Shown: positions 4,646 through 5,278 of the stretch, piece by piece
Layout: each line of letters begins with the position of its first letter
How positions within the stretch are numbered: the first letter of the stretch is position 1
Assembly: GCA_030682595.1 (NCBI GenBank)
Contig: JAUXNZ010000227.1
Span: forward strand, 1 to 5,278
Origin: Rhodocyclaceae bacterium
Lineage (GTDB): Bacteria; Pseudomonadota; Gammaproteobacteria; Burkholderiales; Rhodocyclaceae
Direction: 5' to 3'
DNA: 5,278 bases
Notes under the pieces: generated by a model
What the model saw: only the letters and a program-made list of their open reading frames with translations
Database searches by the model: none
Told to the model about the DNA's origin: nothing
Position numbers and translations under genes: made by a program

Positions 4646-5278
4646 CTATTCGCTGCTGTTCATGAAGCCGAGCAGGTGCAGCAGGCTGGTGAAGAGGTTG
4701 AAGATGGCGACGAACAGGGTGACCGTCGCCATGACGTAGTTGGTTTCCCCGCCGTGGATGATGTTGCTGGTCTCGTAGAGGATCAGACCGGACATCAGCA
4801 GGACGAAGACCGCCGAAACCGTCAGCGACAGCGCCGGGATTTCGAAAAAGATCGCGCCGAGGCCGGCCAGGAAGGCAACCAGGATGCCGACCATCAGGAA
4901 ACCACCCATGAAGCTGAAGTCCTTCTTCGTCGTCAGCGCATAGCCGGACAGGCCGAGGAAGATCGCGGCGGTGCCGCCCATGGCCGTCATCACCGTCTGG
5001 CCGCCGTTGGGCAGGCCGAGGTAATGGCTGACAATGGGGCCAAGCGTGTAGCCCATGAAGCCGGTGAGCGCGAAAACGGAGACGATGCCCCAGCCGCTGT
5101 TGCGTAGCTTGGCCGTCAGGAACAGCAGGCCGAAATAACCCACCAGCGTGATGATCAGGCCGGGATGCGCTAGCCTCAGCGCCACCGACGCGGCAGCCGT
5201 GACGGCCGCAAACAGCAGCGTCATCGACAGCAGCATGTAAGTGTTACGGATCACCCGGTTGCTGGCCAGGGCGGATTC
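4646..5278 (-). CDS. yccA: YccA-like BI-1 family membrane protein (5' end cut by window)
   Basis: Seven-helix membrane protein of the Bax inhibitor-1 (BI-1/YccA) family. E. coli YccA (219 aa) is an FtsH substrate that also binds and slows FtsH, protecting SecY when translocons jam. The 210 residues visible run to a TAG stop; the frame is open to the right edge, so roughly 10-20 N-terminal residues are missing. Family marks: NRVIRNTYMLLSMTL (7-21, like the YccA NTY.LLS segment), SGYALTTKKDFSFMGG (111-126), and ETSNIIHGGETNY (169-181), the conserved motif before the last helix. Hydrophobic segments recur along the length, consistent with about seven helices. The internal GTG at 5254 is not the start, because residues upstream of it (ALASNR) continue the family match. 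It is followed after 66 bp by floA on the same strand; whether floA has its own promoter is unclear. In E. coli both yccA and htpX belong to the Cpx envelope-stress regulon, and here they lie about 1.5 kb apart. Confidence 0.93.
   Translation of the reverse strand, partial: ESALASNRVIRNTYMLLSMTLLFAAVTAAASVALRLAHPGLIITLVGYFGLLFLTAKLRNSGWGIVSVFALTGFMGYTLGPIVSHYLGLPNGGQTVMTAMGGTAAIFLGLSGYALTTKKDFSFMGGFLMVGILVAFLAGLGAIFFEIPALSLTVSAVFVLLMSGLILYETSNIIHGGETNYVMATVTLFVAIFNLFTSLLHLLGFMNSSE

Noticed and set aside
4646..5254. Complete yccA-like gene starting at the GTG at 5254
   Set aside because: The frame stays open to the window edge and the residues upstream of the GTG continue the match to YccA, so the gene is truncated by the window.

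Overview
The window is a G+C-rich bacterial chromosome segment. All seven genes it holds lie on the minus strand, so transcription runs from high to low coordinates. Protein content (a YccA-type BI-1 protein, HtpX, a NaChBac/NavAb-type sodium channel, a type II P-type ATPase) together with high G+C fits a proteobacterium. A betaproteobacterium is my best guess, but this is inference, because no rRNA or other taxonomic marker is present.

Layout in transcription order: (1) yccA-like BI-1 family gene, cut at its 5' end by the right edge of the window; (2) a 66-bp gap with a near-perfect 22-bp inverted repeat; (3) floA-type flotillin; (4) a 116-aa single-pass membrane protein of unknown function, whose ribosome binding site overlaps the floA stop codon; (5) an 80-bp gap with a 12-bp-stem hairpin and a possible promoter; (6) htpX membrane metalloprotease; (7) a voltage-gated sodium channel gene starting 3 bp after the htpX stop; (8) a TerB-like/DUF697-like protein whose ribosome binding site overlaps the channel stop; (9) the first 124 codons of a P-type cation ATPase, cut by the left edge.

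Two themes stand out. YccA, FloA and HtpX all belong to families tied to quality control of the cytoplasmic membrane. YccA and HtpX are linked to the FtsH protease and the Cpx envelope response in E. coli, and flotillins organise membrane proteins in Bacillus. The second half of the run carries a sodium channel and a cation pump, so ion movement is joined to the same gene string. The unknown 116-aa gene and, less strongly, floA have lower G+C than their neighbours, which could mean the pair was inserted between yccA and htpX.

No CRISPR array, tRNA, rRNA, insertion sequence or convincing intrinsic terminator was seen. No stretch over 300 bases lacks a gene. I see no clearly new multi-gene system. 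The best leads are the unknown flotillin-linked membrane protein, the hairpin leader of htpX with a loop complementary to its ribosome binding site, and the htpX-sodium channel coupling.
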